A stretch of 64,000 bases of DNA from Gammaproteobacteria bacterium (GTDB lineage Bacteria; Pseudomonadota; Gammaproteobacteria; Nitrosococcales; Methylophagaceae): positions 1-64,000 of the forward strand of contig JACUUH010000007.1 of the NCBI GenBank assembly GCA_014859375.1, written 5' to 3'. The translations under genes and the position numbers were made by a program. The notes below the pieces were generated by a model. The model worked only from the letters and a program-made list of their open reading frames with translations, ran no database searches and was not told the origin of the DNA. Of this stretch, positions 9,509 to 23,571 are shown in pieces. Within the stretch, counting starts at the first letter, position 1. The number at the start of each line of letters is the position of its first letter.

Positions 9509-10885
9509 ATGCAGATGCTTAAAAAAATTAAACAAGGCTTTTGGATTTTTCTAACAATATCCAGTGCTGCACAGGCACAAGTCAGTGAATTTGAGCTCGA
9601 CAATGGTTTGAAACTTATTGTTAAGGAAGACCATCGTGCCCCGGTTGTGGTGTCGCAAGTGTGGTACAAAGTTGGGTCAAGTTATGAATACAATGGCATA
9701 ACGGGCATTTCGCATCAGCTTGAACATATGATGTTTAAAGGCACTGAAAATCTGAAACCAAATGAATTTTCGCAAATTGTTGCGGCTAATGGCGGTAATG
9801 AAAATGCATTTACGGGACGAGATTACACTGCCTATTTTCAAACATTAGAGAAAGATCGTTTACATGTCAGTTTTCGTCTTGAAGCAGAGCGAATGCGTAA
9901 ACTGGTCATAGATGATGCCGAGCTTTTGAAAGAGCGTGAAGTGGTCGCTGAAGAACGTCGTATGCGTACCGAAGATAATCCTCAAGCCTTACTTCGTGAA
10001 GCATTTAACGCTACGGCTTTTGTGAATAGTCCTTATCATCATCCGGTCATCGGCTGGATGTCAGATATCAATCATTATCAAGCCCAGGATTTACGACAGT
10101 GGTATCAAAAATGGTATGCACCGAATAATGCTACCGTTGTCGTAGTGGGTGACGTCGAACCTCAGGTGGTATATGAATTGGCAAAAAAATATTTCGGACC
10201 ACTTAAAGCTGAACAAACGGCTGAACTCAAACCTCAAATTGAAATTGAACAAAAAGGTGTGCGTCACATTGAAATAGAAGCACCAGCCGAATTGCCTTAT
10301 TTGATGATGGGTTGGAAAGTGCCGGTTGTCAAAACCGTTGCAGCAGATGCTGCATGGGAGCCTTACGCACTAGAAGTGTTGGCTGGTATTTTAGATGGGG
10401 GCAATAGTGCCCGTTTTGCACGAGATCTGGTTAGAGGTGATCAAATCGCAGCTAATATTGGCGCTGGATATGGCTTGTTTTCACGACTTAAAGATGTCTT
10501 TTTAATTGCAGGCACACCAGTCAAAGGTAAAACGGTAGCTGATCTGCAACAGGCTGTTATGGCTCAAATTGATAAACTAAAAACAGAACTGGTGACACAA
10601 GAAGAACTCAATCGAATCAAAACACAGGTCGTTGCCAACGCTGTCTATGAACGAGATAGTGTGTTTTATCAGGCCATGCAAATAGGCATGTTAGAAACTG
10701 TAGGACTGGATTGGCAATTAAGTGATGCCTATGTCGACAATGTGCAAGCAGTGACGGCGCAGCAAATACAGCAAGTAGCTAACAACTATTTCATCAATCA
10801 ACGGCTCACAACAGCAGAGTTAATTCCATTAGCTCTGGACCATAAAAAACCAAACGTGACTGCTGGAGGTCGCCATGATTTCTAA
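9509..10885 (+). CDS. M16 family zinc metallopeptidase, catalytic subunit
   Basis: A periplasmic or envelope peptidase of the pitrilysin/insulinase (M16) clan. A signal peptide runs to about residue 24 (TISSAAQA). The inverted zinc motif HXXEH is at 69-73 (HQLEHMMFKGT) and the distal Glu ligand lies in EREVVAEERRMRTEDNP. The 458-residue protein overlaps by 11 bases with a second M16 gene lacking the zinc motif, the usual arrangement of an active/inactive heterodimer. The substrate is unknown. Confidence 0.9.
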   Translation: MQMLKKIKQGFWIFLTISSAAQAQVSEFELDNGLKLIVKEDHRAPVVVSQVWYKVGSSYEYNGITGISHQLEHMMFKGTENLKPNEFSQIVAANGGNENAFTGRDYTAYFQTLEKDRLHVSFRLEAERMRKLVIDDAELLKEREVVAEERRMRTEDNPQALLREAFNATAFVNSPYHHPVIGWMSDINHYQAQDLRQWYQKWYAPNNATVVVVGDVEPQVVYELAKKYFGPLKAEQTAELKPQIEIEQKGVRHIEIEAPAELPYLMMGWKVPVVKTVAADAAWEPYALEVLAGILDGGNSARFARDLVRGDQIAANIGAGYGLFSRLKDVFLIAGTPVKGKTVADLQQAVMAQIDKLKTELVTQEELNRIKTQVVANAVYERDSVFYQAMQIGMLETVGLDWQLSDAYVDNVQAVTAQQIQQVANNYFINQRLTTAELIPLALDHKKPNVTAGGRHDF

Positions 10886-12162
10886 AATTTGGGTAGTGAT
10901 TATGGGGCTGTTGTTATCATTTACTGTTAACGCAAGTCCGACTATAGATCACTGGCAAACGGCTAATGGCGGTCAGGTTTATTATGTTTATACGCCTGAA
11001 TTACCGATGGTTGATGTGCAAGTGATATTTGATGCAGGAGCCGCACGTGATGGCGATCTAAACGGTGTATCGTTGCTAACAAATGCTTTGTTGAATGAAG
11101 GTGCAGCAGGTATGACTGCTGATCAAGTTGCAGCAGCATTTGATGATGTTGGCGCTCAATTTGGCAATACATCGCAACGCGATATGGCGGTGTTAACTAT
11201 GCGAAGTTTAATTGCTGATAACGCGCTCAAACCGGCTTTAGACGTGTTTGGCAAAGTGCTCGCCCAACCTGATTTTCCACAGGCATCATTTCAGCGTATT
11301 CAAAAACAGCTATTGCTTAGCTTGCAGGCTGAAAATCAGTCGCCTGCAGCCATTGCGTCACGCCGTTTTTATTATGAGCTTTACCCTGAGCATCCTTATG
11401 GCACGATGCCTTCAGGTCAAGTAGACACCGTGTCAGCAATCACTGTTGATGATTTAAAACGTTTTTACAAACAGTATTATGTAGCCCAAAATGCGGTAGT
11501 GGTTATTGTCGGAGCTTTGGATAAATCGCAGGCAAGTGATGTCGCCAACGAGTTGTTAGGTCAGTTACCCGAAGGAGATAAAGCAGAACAGCTAGCGAAA
11601 GTTGAGCCATTACACTCTGCTCAAACCATACACATTGACTTTCCTTCGACACAAACCCATATCGTTATGGGTCAGCCTGGCATGAGCAGAGATGATGACG
11701 ATTATTTTGCTTTATATATTGGTAATCATATTTTGGGTGGAAGTGGTCTTGTTTCTCAACTTAGCAATGAAATCAGAGAAAAACGCGGTTTATCCTACAG
11801 CGTATATAGTTACTTCAGACCAATGCAAGAGCTGGGACCATTTCAATTAGCACTGCAAACACGTAATGATCAAGCTCAACAAGCATTGGATGTTATGAAA
11901 AATACACTGACATCATTTATTAAAAATGGTCCCACCGATGACGAATTGCTGGCTGCAAAACAAAATATTAGCGGTGGTTTTGCTCTGCGCGTAGATAGTA
12001 ATAAAAAAATTGCCGATTATTTGGCAATGATTGGCTTTTATGGCTTGCCGCTGGATTATCTTGATAACTTCATAGATAAGGTCAATGCCGTAACAAAACA
12101 GCAAATCAAAGAGGCATTTAATCGACGGGTGAAGCCAGATAAAATGATAACAATATTGGTAG

Positions 12163-12185
<23 letters not shown>
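10875..12185 (+). CDS. M16 family peptidase-like protein, non-catalytic subunit
   Basis: A 436-residue partner of the preceding peptidase with its own signal peptide (MISKIWVVIMGLLLSFTVNA). The HXXEH motif is replaced by LLTNALLNEG, so it cannot bind zinc in the normal way. It retains the M16 C-terminal R/Y substrate-binding motif (REKRGLSYSVYSYF). The two proteins probably supply the zinc site and the R/Y site in trans. Its end overlaps rsmD by 23 bases. Confidence 0.88.
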
Positions 12186-13241
<1,056 letters not shown>

Positions 13242-13259
13242 TCCCACGATAGACGCTAA

Positions 13260-13542
<283 letters not shown>

Positions 13543-13544
<2 letters not shown>

Positions 13545-13773
13545 CCTCAGTTCTGGATAAGCACAGCCATCCAGCACCTTTGTTTTAGCGGCTATCCGCG
13601 TTAGATTTTCTTGCAATAGCTGGGCTATTGCTAGGTAAATCTGCCTTGATATCCACTAAAACAAAGGCACTGCTTATGTCATTAAAACTGGTTTTAGAAG
13701 TTTTACCAGCTATTTGTTGGTAAGTCATTGTTCGTTATAGGGTAGCTGACCATTCTTATCCAGAACTGAGGTT
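13543..13773. mobile_element. 231-bp MITE-like inverted-repeat element, copy 1
   Basis: It starts AACCTCAGTTCTGGATAAG and ends with the exact reverse complement of that sequence, so it has 19-bp perfect terminal inverted repeats. The flanks repeat AAAT as a 4-bp target duplication if AA/TT belong to the element, or TTAAATAA as 8 bp if they do not. The interior folds: 13577-13667 forms a nested hairpin (CCTTTGTTTTAG against CTAAAACAAAGG, inside it GCAATAGC against GCTATTGC). No credible coding frame is present, so it must be moved in trans. The second copy at 46785-47015 is inverted and matches at 223 of 231 positions. It lies between the ferredoxin gene and leuS. Confidence 0.88.
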
Positions 13774-13893
13774 AAATAAACAGACCCTAGTTAAAACAGA
13801 ACAAGAAACGGGCAATATCGAATTGTTTTAGCTTTTATCTTTATGCAAACTTCAGCCTGCGGTATCCTAGGCGCTTTAGATTTTTAGCCTTAA

Positions 13894-16359
<2,466 letters not shown>

Positions 16360-16375
16360 ATTAAGGATTATGTTG

Positions 16376-16870
16376 ATGACACGCTCCCTATCAAATACGT
16401 TTGTTACACTGTTATTGCTAGCTGTTGCTGGTTGTGGCTTTCACTTGAGAGGATCTGCTGATCTACCTGCAAATATAAAAAAAATGTATATCCAAGGTGC
16501 TGATATTAAACAGGATTTTGGTTTGGCATTAAAACGTGCACTTAGTGCAAATGGCGTAACTGTTTTAACTGATTATCAACAGGGTAGTTCAGTGTTAACC
16601 GTCTTGGAAAACAAAACAGAACGACGCGTGTTATCAGTTGGTGCTGATGCCAAAGTCAGTGAATATGGTTTGCATGGTATTGTCCGCTTTAAGGTGAGCG
16701 ATGATAAAGGTCAATTGATACTTGATGAACAATCAGTCGAAGCACAACGTGATTATCAATTTAATCAAGATCAAGTGTTAGCAAGTGGCAACGAAGAACG
16801 TGCTTTGCGTGAACAGCTCAATCAGCAACTTGCTCAAAGTGTGTTACGCCGCTTGTCGGTACTGAAATAA
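16376..16870 (+). CDS. lptE: LPS-assembly lipoprotein LptE
   Basis: Outer-membrane lipoprotein that plugs LptD in LPS export. MTRSLSNTFVTLLLLAVAGC ends in a lipobox with the acylated Cys, followed by GFHLRGSADLP, the LptE hallmark. AAGGA lies eight bases before ATG 16376, which I prefer over ATG 16370 and the upstream in-frame TTG. 164 aa. It follows leuS by 16 bases and precedes holA by six, the usual order. Confidence 0.93.
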   Translation: MTRSLSNTFVTLLLLAVAGCGFHLRGSADLPANIKKMYIQGADIKQDFGLALKRALSANGVTVLTDYQQGSSVLTVLENKTERRVLSVGADAKVSEYGLHGIVRFKVSDDKGQLILDEQSVEAQRDYQFNQDQVLASGNEERALREQLNQQLAQSVLRRLSVLK

Positions 16871-16876
16871 TCACAG

Positions 16877-17893
16877 ATGCGCCTACGCGCTGATCAAGTC
16901 ACACAGCATTTACAGCAAGGTTTATCACCGGTCTATCTGATTTATGGTGATGAACAAATGCTGGTTGAAGAAGCCAGTGATCTGGTAAGACAACATGTTC
17001 GCAAGCTGGGTGCTGATCAACGTCAGATCTGGCATGTCGATGGTCGATTTGATTGGTCTCAATTGCAATGGCAAGAGCAGACGATGTCATTATTTTCAAG
17101 TCAACGTTTGCTCGAGATACGTTTGCCATCTGGTAGCCCTGGCCGTGAAGGTGGCGAAGCCTTAAGGCAATATGCAAGTCAACCACCCGACGATACAACC
17201 TTATTGATTATCAGCGGTAAAATTGATGCAAAATCAACTAAAAGTAAATGGTTTACTGAACTTGATAAAATAGGCGTCACCATTCCTGTTTGGCCTGTTG
17301 ATATCGGTCAATTGCCTGGCTGGATCCTTCAGCGAATGCGGCAACGAGGTTTAACTGCACAACTGGTGGTCGCCGAGTTAATTGCAGAGCGTGTGGAAGG
17401 TAATTTATTTGCCGCCGCCCAGGAAATTGATAAATTAAGTTTATTATGTCCTTCAGGTGTGGTTGATGAGCAGATAGTACTTGAGTCAGTGGCTGATAAC
17501 GCTCGTTTTGAATCCTTTGGTTTGATGGATAGCGTGATGCTGGGTCAAACAGATAAAATTCCGCGTATGATCGCACGATTACGATCTGAAGGACTGGATA
17601 TATTAACCATTTTTTCAGCAGTGACCTGGACCGTACAGCGACTAGTAGATATGGCGATTCAGCTTGATCAAGGCATCACTATTGAACGTGTTTTCCAAGC
17701 ACAAAAACCACCGGTTTGGAATACAAAACAAGCTATGACCCGGATGACGTTACAACGACATACTACGCAACAATGGCTTGGTTTTATTGAGATGATGGCT
17801 AAAGTTGATCAGGCAGCAAAAGGTAGTCTTGCACAATGTCCATGGTCACTTTTAGAAAGTGTGTGTATGCGTATTGCAGGTGCAAAATTATAA
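16877..17893 (+). CDS. holA: DNA polymerase III delta subunit HolA
   Basis: Clamp-loader subunit that opens the beta clamp. N-terminal YLIYGDEQMLVEEASDLVR (about 19-37) and LFSSQRLLEIRLPSG are family signatures. GNLFAAAQEIDKLSLL and the C-terminal collar helices follow. 338 aa, the expected size. Shares the leuS-lptE transcription unit. Confidence 0.93.
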   Translation: MRLRADQVTQHLQQGLSPVYLIYGDEQMLVEEASDLVRQHVRKLGADQRQIWHVDGRFDWSQLQWQEQTMSLFSSQRLLEIRLPSGSPGREGGEALRQYASQPPDDTTLLIISGKIDAKSTKSKWFTELDKIGVTIPVWPVDIGQLPGWILQRMRQRGLTAQLVVAELIAERVEGNLFAAAQEIDKLSLLCPSGVVDEQIVLESVADNARFESFGLMDSVMLGQTDKIPRMIARLRSEGLDILTIFSAVTWTVQRLVDMAIQLDQGITIERVFQAQKPPVWNTKQAMTRMTLQRHTTQQWLGFIEMMAKVDQAAKGSLAQCPWSLLESVCMRIAGAKL

Positions 17894-17924
17894 TGTTGTG
17901 GCTAAATAATTAAGGGGAAATGCA

Positions 17925-19181
17925 GTGGATGTAAGACACTACATGCAAACGTTAGGCAAGCAAGCAAGAGAAGCGAGTCGAGCCTTGGCGCGTGCCGATA
18001 CTAATACTAAAAATCATGCCTTAATGAGTATCGCATCTGAAATTCGGACCGCTGCCGATATTTTGAAACAACAAAATGCGATTGATCTCACAGCCGGCAT
18101 TGCTAAAGGTCTGGATGCAGCACTGTTAGATAGATTGGAATTAACCGATGCCCGTATTGAAGGTATGGCCGAAGGCTTGGAGCAAATAGCTGCTTTAGCT
18201 GATCCAGTTGGTGAAATTAGCAATATGACATTTCGTCCATCAGGCATTCAACTAGGTCAAATGCGTGTGCCTTTAGGTGTGATTGGTATTATTTATGAAT
18301 CACGTCCAAATGTGACAGCAGATGCAGCTGGCTTATGTTTAAAGTCTGGCAATGCAACAATTTTAAGGGGTGGCAGTGAAGCTATTCATTCGAACAAGGC
18401 AATAGCCGCCTGTATTCAGCGTGGGCTCGAACAAGCACAACTGCCTTCTTCGGCAGTGCAAGTGGTTGAAACAACCGATCGTGATGCTGTCGGTGAATTG
18501 ATTACTATGCCTGAATATATCGATGTTATTGTGCCACGAGGTGGTAAAAGTTTAATCGAACGTATTAGCCGTGATGCGCGAGTACCCGTGATCAAACATC
18601 TTGATGGTATTTGTCATGTTTATATTGCGGCGGATGCCGATCTTGATATGGCTGAAGAGATTGCTTTTAATGCCAAATGTCATCGTTATGGCGTATGTAA
18701 TGCCATGGAAACCTTATTGGTAGACAGTGCGGTGGCAGCAGAAATTTTGCCTAGATTAGCCAAACGTTATGCAAGCGAATCAGTTGAATTGAGAGGGTGT
18801 GAGCGGACACGGCATATTTTGCCTGATATTCATATCGCCAGTCATGACGATTGGGATACAGAATACTTAGCGCCAATTTTATCAATTCGGGTTGTAGATG
18901 GACTTGATGCGGCTATGGATCATATACATGAGCATAGTTCTGGTCATACTGAAACAATCGTGACTCAAAATTATCAACAGTCACGTCGCTTTTTGGCTGA
19001 AGTTGATTCCAGTTCAGTTATGGTCAATGCCTCAACCCGATTTGCAGATGGTTTTGAGTATGGCTTGGGTGCTGAGATTGGTATTTCTACCGATAAAATT
19101 CATGCGCGTGGGCCAGTTGGGTTAAATGGCCTAACCTCGCAAAAATGGATTGTGTTTGGTAGTGGACAAATAAGACGCTAA
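17925..19181 (+). CDS. proA: Gamma-glutamyl phosphate reductase ProA
   Basis: NADPH-dependent reduction of glutamyl-5-phosphate in proline synthesis. [20 protein letters not shown] and [19 protein letters not shown] are the cofactor-binding segments, and the catalytic Cys lies in [15 protein letters not shown]. 418 aa. GTG start after an AAGGGGA ribosome binding site. proB is not in the window. The stop TAA overlaps the nadD ATG by one base. Confidence 0.97.
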   Translation: MDVRHYMQTLGKQAREASRALARADTNTKNHALMSIASEIRTAADILKQQNAIDLTAGIAKGLDAALLDRLELTDARIEGMAEGLEQIAALADPVGEISNMTFRPSGIQLGQMRVPLGVIGIIYESRPNVTADAAGLCLKSGNATILRGGSEAIHSNKAIAACIQRGLEQAQLPSSAVQVVETTDRDAVGELITMPEYIDVIVPRGGKSLIERISRDARVPVIKHLDGICHVYIAADADLDMAEEIAFNAKCHRYGVCNAMETLLVDSAVAAEILPRLAKRYASESVELRGCERTRHILPDIHIASHDDWDTEYLAPILSIRVVDGLDAAMDHIHEHSSGHTETIVTQNYQQSRRFLAEVDSSSVMVNASTRFADGFEYGLGAEIGISTDKIHARGPVGLNGLTSQKWIVFGSGQIRR

Positions 19182-19831
19182 TGACTGCAGCAGCTATTGG
19201 TATTCTGGGCGGCACATTTGATCCGGTGCATTTTGGCCATCTGAGACCAGCATTAGATGTGTTGCAGCAATTAAAGCTGGATCATATTCGTCTTATTCCA
19301 AATAACACGCCACCACATCGACCTGCACCGGTGGCGTCGGCCCAGCAGCGGATGTTGATGCTGCATCTTGCTGTGAAAAACAGCGAACACTTTGTTGTTG
19401 ATGACCGTGAGTTACAGCGTGATGGTGTTTCATATATGGTTGATACTTTGAGATCGTTACGTGAAGAATTTCAACAAAATCCACTTTATTTATTACTGGG
19501 AACAGATGCGTTTCTAGGCATAGAATCATGGTATCACTGGCAGCAGCTATTAGACTTTGCTCACATCGTTATTATGCAACGACCTCATGAGGTTCTGAGT
19601 TTGAATTCAACTTTAGCCGATTGGTATCAGGCTCATTTAGCAAAAGACAGTGATTCGACATTACAAGCAGGAAAACTTTGGCCAGTTGATGTTACCCAAT
19701 TAGCTATTTCATCCACTGAAATACGCACACAATATGGCGCAGGTCAGTCGATACAGTTTTTATTACCAGATAGCGTGATTCAGGTGATTGAACAGCTGGG
19801 TTTATACAAAGATAATCATATAGATGGATAA
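19181..19831 (+). CDS. nadD: Nicotinate-nucleotide adenylyltransferase NadD
   Basis: Forms deamido-NAD from nicotinate mononucleotide and ATP. GILGGTFDPVHFGHLRPAL carries the nucleotidyltransferase HxGH-type motif and LAISSTEIRTQ is the ISSTxIR motif. 216 aa. It follows proA directly and overlaps the next gene by eight bases. Confidence 0.96.
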   Translation: MTAAAIGILGGTFDPVHFGHLRPALDVLQQLKLDHIRLIPNNTPPHRPAPVASAQQRMLMLHLAVKNSEHFVVDDRELQRDGVSYMVDTLRSLREEFQQNPLYLLLGTDAFLGIESWYHWQQLLDFAHIVIMQRPHEVLSLNSTLADWYQAHLAKDSDSTLQAGKLWPVDVTQLAISSTEIRTQYGAGQSIQFLLPDSVIQVIEQLGLYKDNHIDG

Positions 19832-20621
19832 TGTATTTTTTATTTTATCCAAAATTGCATGGGTTTTATTAAGTCCTGCCAGTCTGATTATTTGGTTGAT
19901 GATCTTTGCGACAGTCGTATTAGTGTTTAATAAAAAACGACTAGCCCTAGCGATCCTGGTGCCAATCAGCATAGTTAGTTTTGCACTGTTAGCTTATCCC
20001 ATTGGTGATATTTTAATTTATCCATTAGAGTCACGCTTTAGCAAACCTGAGCCTATGCCAGAACAGATTGATGGCATACTTATTTTAGGTGGCGGCGAAG
20101 AATTAAAACCATCAATCAGTTGGCATAGTTCAGAGTTAGGCAAAGGTGGCGACCGTTATGTTGGTGCAACGCTTTTGTCAAAATACTATCCAGATGTTCC
20201 GGTTATTTTTGCCGGTGGTAGTGGATTATTAGCATTTCAAGACTCGGGTCGGGAAGGCGATATTGCTACGCAATTATTAGTAACAATGGGCATTGATAAA
20301 ACCAGACTGATAATAGAATCGCAGTCTCGCAATACCTATGAAAACTTGTTGTTGATTAAACCTGAACTCCCTAAGCTGAATGGGCACTACGTGTTAGTTA
20401 CATCAGCATTTCATATGCCAAGAGCGGTTGGTGTCGCACGCAGACTAAATATTAGTGTGATTCCTTATCCTGTTGACTATCGAAGTAATGTGACTGAATT
20501 ACGCCAGTGGGATTTTAATCTGTTTGAGCATTTAGAGGTATTAGAACCGGCATGGCGAGAATGGGTTGGTTTGACTGTTTACTATCTAACAGGCAAAACA
20601 TCTGATTGGTTAAGCAAGTAA
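19824..20621 (+). CDS. ElyC/SanA/YdcF-family (DUF218) membrane protein
   Basis: A 265-residue protein with two N-terminal transmembrane segments (about 3-32 and 37-60) and a DUF218 domain: GILILGGGEELKP, PVIFAGGSGLL, ESQSRNTYENLLLI and LVTSAFHMPRAVGVARR. The two-segment N-terminus and length fit the ElyC (YcbC) branch, linked in E. coli to envelope/peptidoglycan homeostasis. It sits between nadD and rsfS, which usually adjoin. The biochemical activity is unknown. Confidence 0.85.
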   Translation: MDNVFFILSKIAWVLLSPASLIIWLMIFATVVLVFNKKRLALAILVPISIVSFALLAYPIGDILIYPLESRFSKPEPMPEQIDGILILGGGEELKPSISWHSSELGKGGDRYVGATLLSKYYPDVPVIFAGGSGLLAFQDSGREGDIATQLLVTMGIDKTRLIIESQSRNTYENLLLIKPELPKLNGHYVLVTSAFHMPRAVGVARRLNISVIPYPVDYRSNVTELRQWDFNLFEHLEVLEPAWREWVGLTVYYLTGKTSDWLSK

Positions 20622-20693
20622 AAACAGGTCAAATTTCACCCAATTGTTGACCATAATGTAAACTATTCTAATTATTTAACAGCGGAGAGCCCA

Positions 20694-21053
20694 ATGCAGG
20701 CTAACGAATTAAAACTTCTGGTAATTGACGCACTGGAAGATATTAAAGCTGAAGACATTCAAGTATTGGATGTGACAGCCATGACAGATGTAACTGACTT
20801 TATGATTATTGCAACCGGCAAATCGACTCGCCAGGTCAAAGCGCTTGCTAATGAAGTTGTTGTGCAAGCTAAAGCTGCTGGTGTTCAACCATTAGGCTCT
20901 GAAGGTGAAGATGTTGGCGAGTGGGCATTAGTTGATTTGGGTGATGTTATTGCTCATATTATGACACCACAGACACGCGCTACCTACAACTTGGAAAAAT
21001 TGTGGAGCGTGCCTGATACAACAGAACAATCTAAGGCCACGGCTGACGAATAA
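20694..21053 (+). CDS. rsfS: Ribosome silencing factor RsfS
   Basis: Binds uL14 on the 50S subunit and blocks subunit joining under starvation. DVTDFMIIATGKSTRQVKAL and EGEDVGEWALVDLGDVIAHI are the family core. 119 aa. AGCGGAGAG precedes the ATG. The stop TAA overlaps the rlmH ATG by one base. Confidence 0.95.
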   Translation: MQANELKLLVIDALEDIKAEDIQVLDVTAMTDVTDFMIIATGKSTRQVKALANEVVVQAKAAGVQPLGSEGEDVGEWALVDLGDVIAHIMTPQTRATYNLEKLWSVPDTTEQSKATADE

Positions 21054-21523
21054 TGAAACTCAATTTGCTGGCAGTTGGCAACAAAATGCCAGCTTGGGTT
21101 ACTGATGGCTATCTTGAATACGCAAAACGTTTACCGCGTGAATGCGCCCTAAATTTACACGAAATAACACCAGCGAAACGGGGCAAGAGTGGCAGTGCTT
21201 CACACTGGATGCGAGAAGAAGGAGATCGCTTATTAAGTCAGATTCCTGATAATCATCATGTAGTTGCACTTGATGTAAAAGGTAAGTCATGGACGACAGA
21301 GCAATTAGCGGATCAACTTAAAAACTGGATGGCAGATGGTCGTGATCTGTCATTGATAGTGGGCGGACCGGATGGCATGGATCAGCGTTGTCTTCAACGT
21401 GCTAATCAAACATGGTCGTTATCTCCTCTGACCTTACCGCATCCCTTGGTCAGGATTGTTATGGCTGAGCAGTTATACCGAGCTTGGACTGTTTTACAAA
21501 ATCATCCCTATCATCGCGCATGA
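21053..21523 (+). CDS. rlmH: 23S rRNA (pseudouridine1915-N3)-methyltransferase RlmH
   Basis: SPOUT-class methyltransferase acting on helix 69 of 23S rRNA. LIVGGPDGMD is the SAM-binding loop and LPHPLVRIVMAEQLYRAWT with the ending NHPYHRA is the conserved C-terminal knot. 156 aa, standard length. Its stop overlaps the maf start as ATGA. Confidence 0.97.
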   Translation: MKLNLLAVGNKMPAWVTDGYLEYAKRLPRECALNLHEITPAKRGKSGSASHWMREEGDRLLSQIPDNHHVVALDVKGKSWTTEQLADQLKNWMADGRDLSLIVGGPDGMDQRCLQRANQTWSLSPLTLPHPLVRIVMAEQLYRAWTVLQNHPYHRA

Positions 21524-22104
21524 ATTTTCCAGACATTGCTGTAGCATCAGCGTCACCTAGAAGGCATGAACTTTTAAATCAAATTGGAGTCAGTTTCTCG
21601 GTAGTTTCTGTTGATGTTGATGAATCTTTAATAGAAGGTGAAGCACCCAATGACTATGTGCAACGACTTGCTGTTGCCAAAGCACAAGCAGGTTGGCATA
21701 GATTGTCATCACAACAACAGTGTCCAGTGTTAGGTGCCGATACTGCTGTTATCATTGATGATAAAATTTTAGGTAAACCGCGTGATGCAGATGATGCCAG
21801 AGCCATGCTGCAAAGACTTTCAGGACGATGCCACCAAGTGATGACTGCTGTTGCTCTTGTTGATCAACAGCAGGTTTTATCTAAACTGAATATCAGTAAA
21901 GTCTGTTTTAGTGAACTATCTTGTCAGCAGATAGACTGGTATATATCGACGGGAGAAGGAACGGACAAAGCCGGTGGTTATGCAGTTCAGGGCGTGGCTG
22001 CCATGTTTATTGATCACATTGAAGGCAGTTATTCAGGCATTATGGGCTTACCGTTAAGAGAAACGTGCATGATGTTACAACAATTAACTGGACAGCATCG
22101 ATGA
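21520..22104 (+). CDS. maf: Maf-family nucleoside triphosphate pyrophosphatase
   Basis: House-cleaning nucleotide pyrophosphatase of the YhdE (dTTP/UTP) type. It begins IAVASASPRRHELLNQIG, has VLGADTAVIIDDKILGKP and STGEGTDKAGGYAVQG, and ends with the GLPLRET motif. I start it at ATG 21520, which overlaps rlmH by four bases; the frame is open 12 codons upstream without support. It overlaps rng as ATGA. Confidence 0.93.
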   Translation: MNFPDIAVASASPRRHELLNQIGVSFSVVSVDVDESLIEGEAPNDYVQRLAVAKAQAGWHRLSSQQQCPVLGADTAVIIDDKILGKPRDADDARAMLQRLSGRCHQVMTAVALVDQQQVLSKLNISKVCFSELSCQQIDWYISTGEGTDKAGGYAVQGVAAMFIDHIEGSYSGIMGLPLRETCMMLQQLTGQHR

Positions 22105-23567
22105 GTAGTGAAATTTTAATTAATGTGACACCAAGTGAAACTCGTGCTGTTGTTGTTGATAATGGTGTTTTACAAGAAGTTTTTATTGAAAGAACTGAAG
22201 CTCGCGGCTTAGTAGGTAGTATCTTTAAAGGCAAAGTCTGTCGTGTCTTACCCGGTATGCAAGCAGCGTTTGTTGAAATTGGATTGGCCCGCGCTGCCTT
22301 TTTACATGCATCTGATATTTCGATACCTCAAGGTCAAACCGGTGACTTGCAAGAAATGAAAGTGCCGACAATTACATCGTTGTTACGCGAAGGACAAGAG
22401 CTTTTAGTGCAGGTGATCAAAGATCCTATGGGCACTAAGGGCGCACGCTTAACAACTCAATTATCGGTATCGTCACGTTATTTGGTTTATATGCCGGAAA
22501 CGCAAGGTATAGGTGTATCGTTAAAAATTGAAAGTGAACAAGAACGCCAGCGCTTAAAAGCCTGTTTGGCACAACATCTTGGTTCAACATCAGGTGGTTA
22601 TATTGTTAGAACGGCTGCAGAAGGTGTATCTGAGGTCGAATTGATTACCGACTTAGAATTTTTGCACCGGCTTTGGCAACGATTAGGCGAAAATAGATCG
22701 TCAGTAAAATGTGGTGAACCACTTTATCAAGATTTACCGCTTGCACTACGTTCCCTGCGTGACTTGGTTACGCCTGACATTGAGCGTATTCGTATTGACT
22801 CTGGTGAAACCTATCGAAAAGCCATTAAATTTGCTGAAAGTTTTATTCCAGATAGCTTGCCTCAAATAGAGCATTACAAAGGTGAGCGTCCCTTGTTTGA
22901 TTTGTTTAATGTTGAAGATGAGATTCAAAAAGCGCTTGAACGTAAAGTGCCATTAAAATCTGGTGGTTACCTTATTTTTGACCAAACTGAAGCAATGACG
23001 ACAGTTGATGTTAATACGGGTGGCTTTGTGGGTCATAAAAATTTAGAAGAAACCATTTTTAAGACCAATCTCGAAGCTGCACATGCTATTGCCCGACAAT
23101 TAAGAGTGCGCAATTTGGGTGGCATCATCATTATTGATTTTATTGATATGGAAGAACAGGAACACCGCGATCAAGTACTACGATCATTAGAAAAAGCCAT
23201 GGAAACAGATCGGGCACGTCACAATATCTGTGCTGTTTCAGAATTAGGCTTGGTTGAGATGACACGCAAACGTACTCGTGAAAGCTTAGGTCATATTTTA
23301 TGTGAGCCTTGTCCATGCTGTAATGGCAAGGGCTACGCAAAAAGTGCCGAGTCTGTCTGTTATGAAATTTTTCGAGAAATTATGCGTGAAGCTAAACAAT
23401 ATGAAACTAGCCAGTTCTTAGTATTGGCTTCACAAGACATTATTGACAGATTGAATGATCAAGATTCAACCAATGTTGCTGAATTGGAACAATTTATTGG
23501 AAAACCCATTTTATTCCAATGTGAATCTGAATATAACCGCGAACAATTTAATGTGGTGTTAATGTAA
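22101..23567 (+). CDS. rng: Ribonuclease G
   Basis: Endoribonuclease that matures the 16S rRNA 5' end. The S1 domain is near residues 38-105 (GSIFKGKVCRVLPGMQAAFV). The catalytic core includes YLIFDQTEAMTTVDVNTGGF and GIIIIDFIDMEEQEHRDQV with the Mg-binding acids. CEPCPCCNGKG is a Cys-rich element near the zinc link. 488 aa without the RNase E C-terminal scaffold, hence RNase G. Start chosen at ATG 22101 overlapping maf. Confidence 0.95.
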   Translation: MSSEILINVTPSETRAVVVDNGVLQEVFIERTEARGLVGSIFKGKVCRVLPGMQAAFVEIGLARAAFLHASDISIPQGQTGDLQEMKVPTITSLLREGQELLVQVIKDPMGTKGARLTTQLSVSSRYLVYMPETQGIGVSLKIESEQERQRLKACLAQHLGSTSGGYIVRTAAEGVSEVELITDLEFLHRLWQRLGENRSSVKCGEPLYQDLPLALRSLRDLVTPDIERIRIDSGETYRKAIKFAESFIPDSLPQIEHYKGERPLFDLFNVEDEIQKALERKVPLKSGGYLIFDQTEAMTTVDVNTGGFVGHKNLEETIFKTNLEAAHAIARQLRVRNLGGIIIIDFIDMEEQEHRDQVLRSLEKAMETDRARHNICAVSELGLVEMTRKRTRESLGHILCEPCPCCNGKGYAKSAESVCYEIFREIMREAKQYETSQFLVLASQDIIDRLNDQDSTNVAELEQFIGKPILFQCESEYNREQFNVVLM

Positions 23568-23571
23568 TTCA

